Assembly (NCBI RefSeq): GCF_048771995.1
Contig: NC_133060.1
Span: 1,793,501-1,857,500 of the forward strand
Direction of reading: 5' to 3'
Source of the DNA: Taeniopygia guttata
Taxonomy: Eukaryota; Chordata; Aves; Passeriformes; Estrildidae
Length of the DNA: 64,000 nt
The translations under genes and the position numbers were made by a program. Within the stretch, counting starts at the first letter, position 1. Each line of letters begins with the position of its first letter. This document shows positions 1 to 11,378 of this stretch, in pieces. Below the pieces are notes generated by a model, which made no database searches, was not told where the DNA came from, and saw only the letters and a list, made by a program, of their open reading frames with translations.

Positions 1-2086
1 AGGGATTTGGGATTGGAATTTTGGGGGTTTTTGGGATTCAGGTTGGGATTTTTGGCATTTGGGATTGTTATTCCAGAGGTTTTTGGGGTTTAGGATGAGT
101 TTTTTGGGGGGTTTGGGATTTGGGGCCAGGCAGGGGCAGCTGCGCAGGGCCCGCAGGAACGGGGCTGCAGCGGGGGCCAGGTGAGAAATTTGGGGTTTTT
201 TTGGGGTTTTTTTGGGGTTTTTTTGGGGTTTTTGGGGGATTTGGTATTGGAATTTTTGGGGTTTTTGGGGTTTGGGATCAGATATTTGGGGTTTGGGATT
301 TGGGGCCAGGCAGGGGCAGCTGCGCAGGGCCCGCAGGAACGGGGCTGCAGCGGGGGCCAGGTGAGAGATTTGGGGTTTTTTGGGGTTTTTTGGGGTTTTT
401 TTTGGGGTATTTGGGGTTGGGATTTTGGGGGTTTTTGGGGTTTGGGATTTGGGGCCAGGCAGGGGCAGCTGCGCAGGGCCCGCAGGAACGGGGCCCCAGC
501 GGGGGCCAGGTGAGAAATTTGGGGTTTTTTGGGGTTTTTTGGGGTTTTTAGGGGGTTTTTTTGGGGATTTTTGGGGGTTTTTGGGGATTTTGGGGTTGTT
601 ATTCCAGAGATTTTTGGGGTTTTTTGGGGTTTGAAATGGTTTTTTTGGCAGGGGCAGGGGCATCTGCACAGGGGCCGCAGCGGGGGCCAGGTGAGGGGTT
701 TGGGGTTTTTTTGGGGTTTTTTGGGGGATTTTGGGGTTTTTTTGGGGGTTTGGGGTTGTTATTTCAGAGGTTTTTGGGGTTTTTTGGGGTTTGAAATGGT
801 TTTTTTGGGGGGTTTCGGATTTGGGGCCAGGCAGGGGCAGCTGCGCAGGGCCCGCAGGAACGGCGCCCCAGCGGGGGCCAGGTGAGAGGTTTGGGGTTTT
901 TGGGGGTTTTTTGGGGTTTTTTTTGGGGTTTTTTGGGGTTTTTTAGGGGATTTGGGATTGGAATTTTGGGGGTTTTTGGGGTTTGGGATTTGGGGCCAGG
1001 CAGGGGCAGCTGCGCAGGGCCCGCAGGAACGGGGCTGCAACGGGGGCCAGGTGAGAAATTTGGGGTTTTTTGGGGTTTTTGGGTTTTTTTGGGGGTTTTT
1101 TGGGGGATTTTTGGGGTTTTTGGGGTTGTTATTCCGGAGTTTTTTGGGGTTTGGGATTTGGGGCCAGGCAGGGGCAGCTGCGCAGGGCCCGCAGGAACGG
1201 GGCTGCAACGGGGGCCAGGTGAGGAATTTGGGGTTTTTTGGGGTTTTTTGGGGTTTTTTGGGGGGTTTTTGGGGTTTTTTGGGGGTTTTTTGGGGGTTTG
1301 GGGTTGGGATTTTGGGGGTTTTTGGGGTTTGGGATTTGGGCTCAGGCAGGGGCAGCTGCGCAGGGCCCGCAGGAACGGGGCCACGGCGGGGGCCAGGTGA
1401 GGGGTTTGGGGGTTTTGGGGTTTTTTAGGGATTTTGGGGGTTTTTGGGGGTTTTTGGGGTTTTTTAGGGGATTTAGGGTTGGGATTTTGGGGGTTTTTGG
1501 GGTTTGGGATTTGGGGCCAGGCAGGGGCAGCTGCGCAGGGCCCGCAGGAACGGGACTGCAGCGGGGGCCAGGTGAGAAATTTGGGGTTTTTTGGGGTTTT
1601 GGGGGTTTTTGGGGATTTTTGGGGTTTTTGGGGGTTTGGGATTGGAATTTTGGGGGTTTTTGGGGTTTGGGATGGGGGAGTTCAAGCAGGAATGATCCAG
1701 AAATGCAGAGCCGGAGCGGGATCCAGGTGAGAGGTTTTGGGGTTTTTTGGGGTTTTTAGGGTTTTTTGGGGATTTTTTTGGGGTTTTTTGGGGTTTTTGG
1801 GGTTTTTTTGGGGTTTTTTAGGGGGATTTGGGGTTGTTATTCCAGAGGTTTTTGGGGTTTGGGTTGTTGGAAAAGCGGAGCTGGAGGAGGCTCCAGGTGA
1901 GAGCTCAGAGAGAATTTTGGGGATTTTTTTAGGGGGTTTGGGGTCGGAATTTCAGGATTTTTTGGGATTTGAGATTGGGATTTTGGGGTTTTTTGGGGTT
2001 TTTTGGGGTTTTTTTTGGGTTTTTAGGGGATTTGGCATTGGGATTCCAGAAGTTTTTGGGGTTTGGGATTTGGGGCCAGGCAAATC
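1..2086 (+). repeat. G/T-rich satellite with about nine GC-rich exon-like cassettes
   Basis: Runs of GGGG and TTTT alternate throughout. Embedded at about 121, 301, 450, 640 (short form), 822, 993, 1157, 1340 and 1514 is a GC-rich cassette of about 60 bp that contains GGGGCAGCTGCGCAGGG and ends in CCAG followed by GTGAG, a perfect splice-donor consensus. Spacing is about 150-185 bp. Diverged cassettes ending CCAGGTGAGA lie near 1680 and 1866, and acceptor-like TGTTATTCCAG strings recur between them. The block lies upstream of the BRD2 ET exon on its coding strand, so it is probably BRD2 intron. The cassettes may be copies of the donor end of an upstream BRD2 exon (inference); I could not match their translation confidently to BRD2. 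Confidence 0.75.
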
Positions 2087-3654
2087 CCTGCTGGATTTGA
2101 AGGAGTTGAGACCAAAAATTACCTATAAAAATGAGGAAAAATCAGATTTTTTCCCAATTTTCACTCCAAAATCACAATTTTTTTTCTATTATTTCTCCCA
2201 GAATGTCCAAAAAATCCTCCAAACCCCCTGTGCTTATTGTGCCTTCCTTCCTCCTGGATTTGAAGGAATTGAGACCAAAAATTACCTATAAAAATGAAGA
2301 AAAATCAGATTTTTTTTGAATTTTGGGTCAAAAATCACAATTTTTTTCAATTTCATTTTACAGAACCTCCAAAAAACCCCCCAAACCCCCTGTGCTTATT
2401 GTGCCTTCCTCCCTCCTGGATTTAAAGGAGTTAAGACCAAAAACTGCCTATTAAATTGAGGAAAAATTAGATTTTTTTTTAATTTTTGGTCAAAAAATGC
2501 AATTTTTTCCAATTTTTTTCCCCAGAACCTCCAAGAAACCCTCCAAACCCCCTGTGCTTATTGTGCCTTCCTCCCTCCTGGATTTGAAGGAATTGAGACC
2601 AAAAACTGCCTATAAAAATGAGGAAAAATCTGATTTTTTCCCAATTTTCACTCCAAAAACTCCAATTTTTTCCAATTTTATTTTACATAACCTAGAAAAA
2701 ATTCTCCAAACCTCCTTTCCTTATTGTGCCTTCCTCCCTCCTGGATTTAAAGGAATTGAGACCAAAAATTACCTATAAAAATGAGGAATAATTAAAATTT
2801 TTTTGAATTTTTGGTCAGAAAACCCCATTTTTTTTCTCTTTTTTCCCCCAGAACCTCCAAAAAACCCTCCAAACCCCTCTCCTTATTGTGTCTTCCTCCC
2901 TGCTGGATTTGAAGCAGTTGAGACCAAAAAATCAAGAAAAATCAGATTTTTTTTCCAATTTTCACTCAAAAACTTCAATTTTTTCCAATGTTTTCCCCCA
3001 GAACCTCCAAGAAACCCTCCAAGTGCTTCTCCTTATTGTGCCTTCCTCCCTCCTGTATTTGAAGCAAAAATTAGCTATAAAAGACCAAAAATTAGCTATA
3101 AAAATGAAGAAAAAATCAGATTTTTTCCCAATTTTCACTCCAAAATCACATTTTTTTTTCTATTATTTCTCCCAAAATGTCCAAAAAATCCTCCAAACCT
3201 CCTTTCCTTATTGTGCCTTCCTCCCTGCTGGATTTGAAGGAATTGAGACCAAAAATTACCTATAAAAATGAGGAAAAATCAGATTTTTTCCCAATTTTCA
3301 CTCCAAAAAACCCAATATTTTTCCATTTTCCCCCCCAGAACCTCCAAAAAACCCTCCAAACCCCCTCTTCTTATTGTGCCTTCCTTCGTGCTGGATTTGA
3401 AGGAATTGAGACCAAAAAAACAACAAAAAATGGGGGTTTTTAAAAAATTTTTGGTCAAAAACCGCTATTTTTTTCAATTTTTTTTTTCAGAACCTAGAAA
3501 AAATTTTCCAAGCCCCCTGTGCTTATTGTGCCTTCCTTCTTCCTGGATTTGAAGCAGTTAAGACCAAAAATTACCTATAAAAATGCGGAAAAATCAGATT
3601 TTTTTTCCCATTTTCACTCCAAAAAACCCAATTTTTTTCAATTTTATTTTACAG
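2087..3654 (+). repeat. Tandem array (about 160 bp unit) of decayed copies of the BRD2 ET-exon 5' edge
   Basis: About nine to ten units of roughly 160 bp. Each has a T/C-rich tract, an AG acceptor, then AACCTCCAAAAAACCC followed by a stretch ending CTGGATTTGAAGGA. Junctions lie near 2204, 2364, 2527, 2690, 2851, 3001, 3175, 3341 and 3490. The real ET exon begins with the same acceptor and the same AACCTCCAAAAAACCC at 3655. In the ET reading frame the real exon gives [19 protein letters not shown], and the units give TSKKPSKPP..VPSSLLDLKEL. The array therefore looks like serial duplication of intron end plus exon start, followed by decay. The rest of each unit, with ACCTATAAAAATGAGGAAAA, is not seen in the real exon. 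Confidence 0.8.
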
Positions 3655-3968
3655 AACCTCCAAAAAACCCCCCAAACCCGCCTCTACCGCCGCCCCCTCG
3701 TCGCTGCTGGACTCGGAGGAGGAGGAGGAGCCGCGGCCGATGTCGTACGACGAGAAGCGGCAGCTGAGCCTGGACATCAACAAACTGCCCGGGGAGAAAT
3801 TGGGGCGCGTGGTTCACATCATCCAGGCCCGGGAGCCGTCCCTGCGCGACTCCAACCCCGAGGAGATCGAGATCGACTTCGAGACGCTCAAGGCGTCCAC
3901 GCTGCGCGAGCTGGAGCGCTACGTGCTCTCCTGCCTCAGGAAAAAGCCACGCAAGCCCTACAGCGAGA
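3655..3968 (+). CDS. BRD2: BRD2, exon carrying the extra-terminal (ET/NET) domain
   Basis: BRD2 is a BET-family nuclear protein that reads acetylated histones; its ET domain recruits transcription and chromatin partners. The exon follows a TTTTACAG acceptor, enters with one leftover base, and reads TSKKPPKP, then an acidic run ([13 protein letters not shown]). The ET domain runs from [20 protein letters not shown] through [19 protein letters not shown] to [12 protein letters not shown]. These match vertebrate BRD2 almost residue for residue. It ends in phase 1 before GTGAGT at 3969, and the split codon joins the next exon as T-LKKPVGK. The two bromodomains and the start codon lie left of the window. 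The downstream intron (3969-6514) is 2.5 kb of satellite, and both edges of this exon have been copied into flanking repeats. BRD3 and BRD4 are excluded by the [20 protein letters not shown] sequence of the next exon. Confidence 0.96.
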
Positions 3969-4017
3969 GTGAGTCAGTGGGGTTTTTGGGGAAAAAACGG
4001 GGTTTTTGGGGCATTAA

Positions 4018-4087
4018 CGCGAGCTGGAGCGCTACGTGCTCTCCTGCCTGAGGAAAAAGCCCCGCAAGCCCTACAGCGAGAGTGAGT
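4018..4087 (+). pseudogene. Duplicate of the 3' edge of the BRD2 ET exon, with splice donor (copy 1)
   Basis: About 70 bp repeats the end of the ET exon: it translates [21 protein letters not shown] and is followed by the donor AGTGAGTG. It is about 115 bp downstream of the genuine copy in the same intron. No acceptor AG lies immediately upstream (GGGGCATTAACGCGAGCTGG), so it is probably not an exon. It differs from the real exon at silent sites (CTG for CTC and CCC for CCA), differences it shares with the second duplicate at 5131. Confidence 0.85.
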
Positions 4088-4089
4088 GC

Positions 4090-5125
4090 ATAAGGCGGTT
4101 TGGGGGGAAAAACACAGTTTTTGGGGATTTTTTAGTCATTTTTGGGGGATTTTTTGCCATTTTTTGGGGATTTTTTGCCATTTTTTGGGGATTTTTTGCC
4201 ATTTTTTTGGGACTTTTTAGTGATTTTTTGGGGGATTTTTTGCCATTTTTTGGGGACTTTTTAGTGATTTTTTGGGGGATTTTTTGCCATTTTTTGGGGA
4301 TTTTTTGCCATTTTTTGGGGGGTTTCTGGCCTTTTTTTTGGGGATTTTTTGGTGATTTTTGGGGGATTTTTTGCCATTTTTTCGGGATATTTTTAGGGTT
4401 TTTTTGTGATTTTTTAAGGACTTTTTTGGGATTTTTTGCGGATTTTTTGCCATTTTTTGGGGATATTTTTAGGATATTTTGGTGATTTTTGGGGGATTTT
4501 TATACGATTTTTTCGGGATTTTTTGGGCATTTTTTTGGGAATTTTTTGCAATTTTTTGGGGATATTTTTAGAATTTTTTTGGGTTTTTTGGTGATTTTTG
4601 GGGGATTTTTTGGTGATTTTTGGGGGATTTTTTGGTGATTTTTTGGGGATTTTTTGGCATTTTTTGGGGATCTTTTTGGGATTTTTTGCGGATTTTTTGT
4701 GGATTTTTTGCCACTTTTCGGGGATTTTTTGCCATTTCTTTGGGGATTTTTTGCCATTTTTTGGGGATATTTTTAGGATTTTTGGGGGATTTTTTGCCAT
4801 TTTTTGGGGATTTTTACGCCATTTTTTGGGGATGATTTTAGGATTTTTTGGTGATTTTTTGCCATTTTTTGGGGATATTTTTAGGATTTTTTGGCCATTT
4901 TTTGGGGATTTTTTGCCATTTTTTGGGGATTTTTATGCCATTTTTTGGGGATTTCTTGCCATTTTTTGGGGATTTTTTTTGCCATTTTTTGGGGATTTTT
5001 ATGCCATTTTTGGGGGATTTTTTGCCATTTTTTGGGGATTTTTTTTTGCCAGTTTTTGGGGATTTTTCTGCAATGTTTTGAGGTTATTTTAGTGTTTCTC
5101 GGCAATTTTGGGGGTTTTTCGGGGC
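4090..5125 (+). repeat. T/G-rich satellite in BRD2 intron
   Basis: Short tandem repeat with a core such as GGGGATTTTTTGCCATTTTT, about 20-22 bp per unit, with variants carrying GGTGATTTT or GGATATTTTTAGGA. Long open frames through it on both strands are composed almost entirely of F, G, I, L and D or of K, N, P and I, and are repeat artefacts. No gene seen. Confidence 0.85.
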
Positions 5126-5130
5126 ATTAA

Positions 5131-5200
5131 CGCGAGCTGGAGCGCTCAGGGCTCTCCTGCCTGAGGAAAAAGCCCCGCAAGCCCTACAGCGAGAGTGAGT
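5131..5200 (+). pseudogene. Duplicate of the 3' edge of the BRD2 ET exon, with splice donor (copy 2)
   Basis: Second copy of the ET-exon end, again preceded by GGGGCATTAACGCGAGCTGG and followed by AGAGTGAGTGCA. It translates [21 protein letters not shown]; the YV of the ET helix is replaced by SG. It shares flanks and silent differences with the copy at 4018, so one was copied from the other together with intervening satellite. Confidence 0.85.
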
Positions 5201-5204
5201 GCAC

Positions 5205-6514
5205 GGGGTTTGGGGGAAAAAACCAGAATTTTTGGGATTTTTTGGCCCTTTTTTGGGGACTTTTTAGTGATTTTTTGGTGATTTTTGGGGGATTTTTTGG
5301 TGATTTTTTGCCATTTTTTGGGGATTTTTTTGCCCTTTTTCTGGGTTTTTTGGGGATTTTTATTCCATTTTTCTGGGTTTATTTGGAGATTTTTTTTGGG
5401 ATTTTTCGGCATTTTTTGGGATGTTTTTAGGATTTTTTGGCATTTTTTTGGGATTTTTTTGGTGATTTTTTGTGGATTTTTTGCCATTTTTCAGGGATTT
5501 TTTGCCATTTCTTTGGGGATTTTTATGCCATTTTTTGGGGATGTTTTTAGGATGTTTTGGTGATTTTTGGGGGATTTTTTGCCATTTTTTTGGGGTTTTT
5601 TGGTGATTTTTGGGGATTTTTTGCCATTTTTTGGGGATTTTTTTGCCCTTTTTCTGGGTTTTTTGGGGATTTTTATGCCATTTTTCTGGGGTTTTTTTGA
5701 GGTTTGTTTGGGGATTTTTTGCCATTTTTTGGGGATATTTTTAGGATTTTTTGGTGATTTTTGGGGGATTTTTAGGATTTTTTTGTGATTTTTGGGGAAT
5801 TTTTTGGTGATTTTTGGCGATTTTTGGGGGATTTTTTGCCATTTTTTGGGGATATTTTTAGGACTTTTTGGTGATTTTTGGGGGATTTTTTTGTCTTTCT
5901 GGGTCTTTTGGGGATTTTTATGCGACTTTTCTGGGGTTTTTTTGAGATTTTTTTGGGGATTTTTTGGCTTTTTTCTGGTTTTTTTTGGAGATTTTTTTAG
6001 GATTTTTATGGATTTTCTTGAGGGATTTTTCCCCGATTTTATTCCAATTTTCCACCAATTTTTCCCTAATTTCCCTCAATTTTTCCCTCAATTCCCCCCA
6101 ATTTTTCCCTCAATTTCCCCCCAATTTTCCCCCAGTTTTTTCCAATTTTTCCCCAACTTTTCCCCAATTTCTCCCCAACTTTTCCCCAATTTCTCCCCAA
6201 TTTTCCCCCATTTTTTCCTGATTTTCCCCCAATTTTCCCCCAATTTCTCCCCAATTTTCCCCGAATTTTTCCCCAGTTTTTCCCCAATTGTTTCCTAATT
6301 TTCCCCCCAATTTTCCTCCAATTTTTCTCCGCTTTCCCCCAACTTTTCTCAAATTATTCCCACAATTTTCCACCAATTTCCCCCCATTTTTCCCTGATTT
6401 TTTCCCCGATTTCCCTCCGTTTTTTCCCCAATTTTTTCCCAATTCCCCCCCAATTTTTTTCCAATTTTCCCTTCACTTTTTCCCAATTTTTCCCATTTTT
6501 CCCGGATTTTCCAG
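5205..6514 (+). repeat. T/G-rich then T/C-rich satellite in BRD2 intron
   Basis: The GGGGATTTTTTGCC satellite continues to about 6030. It then switches to a C/T-rich repeat based on TTTCCCCAATTTTCCCC that serves as an extended polypyrimidine tract up to the acceptor CCAG at 6511-6514. No coding potential beyond repeat peptides. Confidence 0.85.
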
Positions 6515-6637
6515 CCCTGAAGAAGCCGGTGGGGAAGACGAAAGAGGAGTTGGCGCTGGAGAAAAAACGGGAATTGGAGAAGCGGCTCCAGGACGTCAGC
6601 GGGCAGCTCAACTCGGCCAAAAAACCCCCAAAAAAGG
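6515..6637 (+). CDS. BRD2: BRD2, penultimate coding exon (basic coiled segment after ET)
   Basis: 123 nt, entering in phase 1 and leaving in phase 1. Translation reads [20 protein letters not shown], then [20 protein letters not shown], the conserved basic, helical segment C-terminal to the ET domain in BRD2. The acceptor is CCAG at 6511-6514 and the donor is GTCAGG at 6638. The final G joins the next exon to make alanine (..KKPPKK-A-NEK), exactly as in vertebrate BRD2, which fixes both boundaries. Confidence 0.96.
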
Positions 6638-9600
6638 GTCAGGATTGGGAAATTTGGGAATTTTGGGAATTTTGGGAATTCTCTGGGATTGGGGTTTGAC
6701 ATTGGGGATGTGGGGTGGGATGGGGAACTGAATTTCCAGGAAAAAAAAAGGAATTTTTTTTTTTTCTGATTTTTCCCCAAATTTTCCCCAGTTTCTCCCT
6801 GAATTTTTCCCTTATTTTTCCCAATTTTCCCCCATATTTTCCCCAATTTTTCCCCAAATTTTTCCCGATTTTTCTCCGATTTTCCCCCTTTTTTCTGAGT
6901 ATTTTCCCAATATTTTCCCAAATTTTTCCCAATTTTTCTCCGATTTTCCACCGTTTTTCCTCCATATTTCCCAATATTTTCCCCAATTTTTTCCTGATTT
7001 TTCTCAGATTTTCCCCCATGTTTTCCGAATGTTTTCCCCAATTTTTTCCCAAATTTTTCCCGATATTTCTCCAATTTTTATCCATATTTTCCGAGTATGT
7101 TCCCCAATATTTTCCCCAATATTTTCCCCGACTTTTTCCCAATTTTTTCCCAATTTTTCTCCGATTTTCCCCCTGTTTTTCCTCCATATTTTCCCACTAT
7201 TTACCCCAATTTTTTCCCAAATTTTTCCCGATATTTCTCCAATTTTTATCCATATTTCCCGAGTTTTTTCCCCATTTTTTTCCCAAATTTTCCCCGATTT
7301 TTCTCCGATTTTCCCCTGTTTTTCCTCCGTATTTTCCCAATTTTTTCCCAAATTTTCCCCCATTTTTCCCCCATTTTTCCTCCATATTTTCCCAATATTT
7401 TCCCCAATTTTTTCCCGATTTTTCTCCAATTTTCCCCCGTTTTTCCTCCGTATTTTCCCAATTTTTTCCCAAATTTTCCCCGATTTTTCTCCAAATTTTC
7501 CAATATTTTCCCCAATTTTTTCCCAAATTTTCCCCAATTTTTCTGCAAATTTACCAATATTTTCCCAATATTTTCCCACATTTTTCCCAATTTTTCTCCA
7601 ATTTTCCCCCGATTTTCCTCCATATTTTCCCAATATTTTCCCCAATTTTTCTCCAAATTTTCCAATATTTTCCCCAATTTTTCCCCAAATTTTTACCTAT
7701 TTTTCTCCGATTTTCCCCCGTTTTTCCTCTGTATTTTCCCAATATTTTCCCAAATTTTTCCCAATTTTTCTCCGATTTTCCGTTTTTCCTCCGTATTTTC
7801 TCAATTTTTTCCCAAATTTTTCCCGATTTTTCTCCGATTTTCCATTTTTCCTCCATATTTTCCCAATATTTTCCCCAATTTTTTCCCAAATTTTCCCGAT
7901 TTTTCTCCAAATTTTCCAATATTTTCCCCAATTTTTTCTGAAATTTTTCCCAGTTTTCCTCCTATTTCCCCCCATTTTTCCTCCGTATTTTCCCAATATT
8001 TTCCCAAATTTTTCCCGATTTTTCTCAGATTTTCCCCTGTTTTTCCTCCATATTTTCCCAATATTTTCCCCAATTTTTTCCTGATTTTTCTCCGATTTTC
8101 CTCCATATTTTCCCACTATTTTCCCCATTGTTTTCCCAAATTTTCCCCTGTTTTTCCTCCATATTTTCCGAGTATTTTCCCCAATTTTTTCCCAAATTTT
8201 TCCCAATTTTTCTCCGCTTTTCCGTTTTTCCTCCATATTTTCCCAATATTTTCCTCAATTTTTTCCCAAATTTTCCCCGATTTTTCTCCAAATTTTCCAA
8301 TATTTTCCCCAATATTTTCCCAAATTTTTCCTGATTTTTCTCCAATTTTCCCCCGTTTTTCCCCCATATTTCCCAATATTTTCCCCAATTTTTTCCTGAT
8401 TTTTCTCCGATTTTCCTCCATATTTTCCCAATATTTTCCCCATTGTTTTCCCAAATTTTCCCTGATTTTTCTCCAAATTTTCCAATATTTTCCCCAATTT
8501 TTCCCTAATTTTCCCCCATATTTTCCCCAATTTTTTCCCAAATTTTTCCCTATTTTTTTCCTGTTTTTCCTCCATATTTTCTGAGTACTTTTCCCAATTT
8601 TTTCCCAAATTTTTCCTGATTTTTCTCCGATTTTCCGTTTTTCCTCCATATTTTCCCAATATTTTCCCAAAATTTTCCTGATTTTTCTCCGATTTTTCCC
8701 CGTTTTTCCCCCGTATTTTCCCATTATTTTCCCCAATTTTTTCCCAAATTTTTCCCGATATTTCTCCAATTTTTATCCATATTTTCAAAGTATTTTCTCC
8801 AATATTTTCCCCAATTTTTTCCCAAATTTTTCCCAATATTTCTCCAATTTTTATCCATATTTTCAAAGTATTTTCCCCAATATTTTCCCCAATTTTTTCC
8901 CAAATTTTTCCCAATTTTTCTCCGATTTTCCCCCATTTTTCCTTCATATTTCCCAATATTTTCCCCAATTTTTTCCTGATTTTACTCTGATTTTCCTCCA
9001 TATTTTCCCAATATTTTCCCCATTGTTCTCCCAAATTTTCCCCCATTTTTCCCCCATTTTTCCTCCATATTTTCCCCATATTTTCCCAATTTTTTTCCGA
9101 TTTCCCCCCGTTTTTCCTCCGTATTTTCCCAATATTTTCCCCAGTTTTTTCCCAAATTTTTCCCAATTTTTCTCCAATTTCCCCCCATTTTTCCTCCGTA
9201 TTTTCCCAATATTTTCCCAAATTTTTCCCAATTTTTCTCCGCTTTTCTGTTTTTCCTCCATATTTTCCCAATATTTTCCTCAATTTTTTCCCAAATTTTC
9301 CCCGATTTTTCTCCAAATTTTCCAATATTTTCCCCAATTTTTTCCCAATTTTTCTCCGATTTCCCCCCGTTTTTCCTCCGTATTTTCCCAATATTTTCCC
9401 AAATTTATTCCGATTTTTCTCCAATTTTCCCCTGGTTTTCCTCCATATTTCCCAATATTTTCCCCAATTTTTTCCTGATTTTTCTCCGATTTTCTTCCAT
9501 ATTTTCCCAATATTTTCCCCTTTGTTTTCCCAAATTTTTCCCCATTTTCCCCCCGTTTTTCCTCCGTATTTTCCCAATATTTTCCCCAATTTTTTCCCAA

Positions 9601-11250
9601 ATTTTTTCTGATATTTCTCCAATTTTCCTCCATATTTTCCAAGTATTTTCCCCAATTTTTTCCCAAATTTTTCCCGATATTTCTCCAATTTTTATCCATA
9701 TTTTCCGAGTATTTTCCCCAATTTTTTCCCAAATTTTTCCCGATTTTTCTCCGATTTTCCCCCGGTTTTCCTCCATATTTTCCCAATATTTTCCCCAATT
9801 TCTTCCCAAGTTTTTCCCGATATTTCTCCAATTTTTATCCATATTTTCCGAGTATTTTCCCCAATTTTTTCCCAAATTTTTCCCGATATTTCTCCAATTT
9901 TCCTCCATATTTTCCCAATATTTTCCCCAATTTTTTTCCCAAATTTCCCCCCATTTTTCTCCAAATTTTCCAATATTTCCCCCAATTTTTTCCCAAATTT
10001 TTCCCAATTTTTCTCGGATTTCCCCCCGTTTTTCCTCCGTATTTTCCCAATTTTTTCCCAAATTTTTCCCGATTTTTCTCTGATTTTCCGTTTTTCCTCC
10101 GTATTTTCCCCAATTTTTTCCCAAATTTTTCCTGGTATTTCTCCAATTTTTATCCATATTTTCCAAGTATTTTCCCCAAAATTTTCCCCAATTTTTCCCA
10201 AATTTTTCCTGATATTTCTCCAATTTTCCTCCATATTTTCCGAGTATTTTCCCCAATTTTTTCCCAAATTTTTCCCTATATTTCTCCAATTTTTATCCAT
10301 ATTTTCCGAATATTTTCCCCAATATTTTCCCCAATTTTTTCCCAAATTTTCTCCCATTTTTCTCCAAATTTTCCAATATTTTCCCCAAGTTTTTCCCAAA
10401 TTTTTCCCAATTTTTCTCCGATTTTCCCAATTTTTCCCCAAATTTTTCCCAAATTTTTCCCTATTTTTCCCCCGTCTTTCCTCCGTATTTTCCCAATATT
10501 TTCCCAAATTTTTCCCGATTTTTCTCCGATTTTCTGTTTTTCCTCCATATTTTCCCAATATTTTCCCCAATTTTTTTCCCAAATTTTCCCTGATTTTTCT
10601 CCAAATTTTCCAATATTTTCCCCAATTTTTTCCCAAATTTTTCCCAGATTTTCCCCGATTTTTCTCCAAATTTCCCAGTATTTTCCCCAATTTTTTCCCA
10701 AATTTTCCCCTACATTTCTCCAATTTTTATCCATATTTTCCAAGTATTTTCCCCAATATTTTTCCCAAATTTTTCCCGATTTTTCCCTAATTTTTATCCA
10801 TATTTTTCCCGATTTTTTCCCAAATTTTCCCCGATATTTCTCCAATTTTTATCCATATTTTCCTCCATATTTTCCCCAATATTTTCCCAAATTTTTCCTG
10901 ATTTTTCTCCAATTTTCCCCCGGTTTTCCTCCATATTTCCCAATATTTTCCCCATTGTTTTCCCAAATTTTCCCCCATTTTTCCCCCATTTTTCCTCCAT
11001 ATTTTCCCAATATTTTCCCAATTTTTCCCGATATTTCTTCAATTTTCCTCCATATTTTCCAAGTATTTTCCCCAATTTTTTCCCAAATTTTCCCCGATGT
11101 TTCTCCGAATTTTCCAATATTTTCCCCAATTTTTTCCCAAATTTTCCCCCATTTTTCCCCCATTTTTCCTCCATATTTTCCCCAGTTTTTTCCCAAATTT
11201 TTCCCGATTTTTTCCCGATTTTTCCCTAATTTTCCCCAATTTTCCCGCAG
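6638..11250 (+). repeat. 4.6-kb intron filled by a T/C-rich satellite
   Basis: Apart from about 100 bp at the start (6638-6740, GGGAATTTTGGGAATTT), the whole BRD2 intron is built from short blocks such as TTTTCCCAATATTTTCCCC, TTTTTCCCGATTTTTCTCC and GTTTTTCCTCCATATTTTCC, in higher-order units near 90-100 bp. The coding strand is almost pure pyrimidine plus A, so long minus-strand frames rich in K, N, G, E and I arise as artefacts. It ends in a normal acceptor, TTTTCCCGCAG. Confidence 0.9.
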
Positions 11251-11378
11251 CCAACGAGAAGCCGGAGTCGGCGGCGGCGGCGGCGTCGCGGCTCAGCGCC
11301 TCCAGCTCCAGCTCCGACTCTTCCTCCTCCTCCTCCTCCTCCTCCTCCTCCGACACCAGCGACTCCGACTCCGCCTGA
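11251..11378 (+). CDS. BRD2: BRD2, last coding exon (serine-rich C-terminus)
   Basis: Reads ANEKPESAAAAASRLSASSS, then a long serine run, then SDTSDSDSA and TGA at 11376-11378. The mammalian protein ends in the same way (NEK..SRLSASSSSS..SDTSDSDSG), so gene identity and the end of the protein are secure. The poly-serine and acidic tail is a typical phosphorylated, disordered BET C-terminus. The run is encoded by TCC repeats. The exon is bounded by the GCAG acceptor at 11250 and continues into the 3' UTR without a further intron that I can see. Confidence 0.96.

Noticed and set aside
3740-4051. ET-domain frame starting at the internal Met (MSYDEKRQ) as a separate small gene
   Set aside because: It is the middle of BRD2; upstream codons from 3656 continue the BRD2 sequence from a proper acceptor, and the frame runs past the donor at 3969 into intron.
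6715-11240. Many 100-570-codon open frames on both strands in BRD2 introns, rich in F/P/I/S or K/N/G/E
   Set aside because: Translations of a simple T/C-rich satellite; no domains and no codon structure, and frames overlap on both strands.
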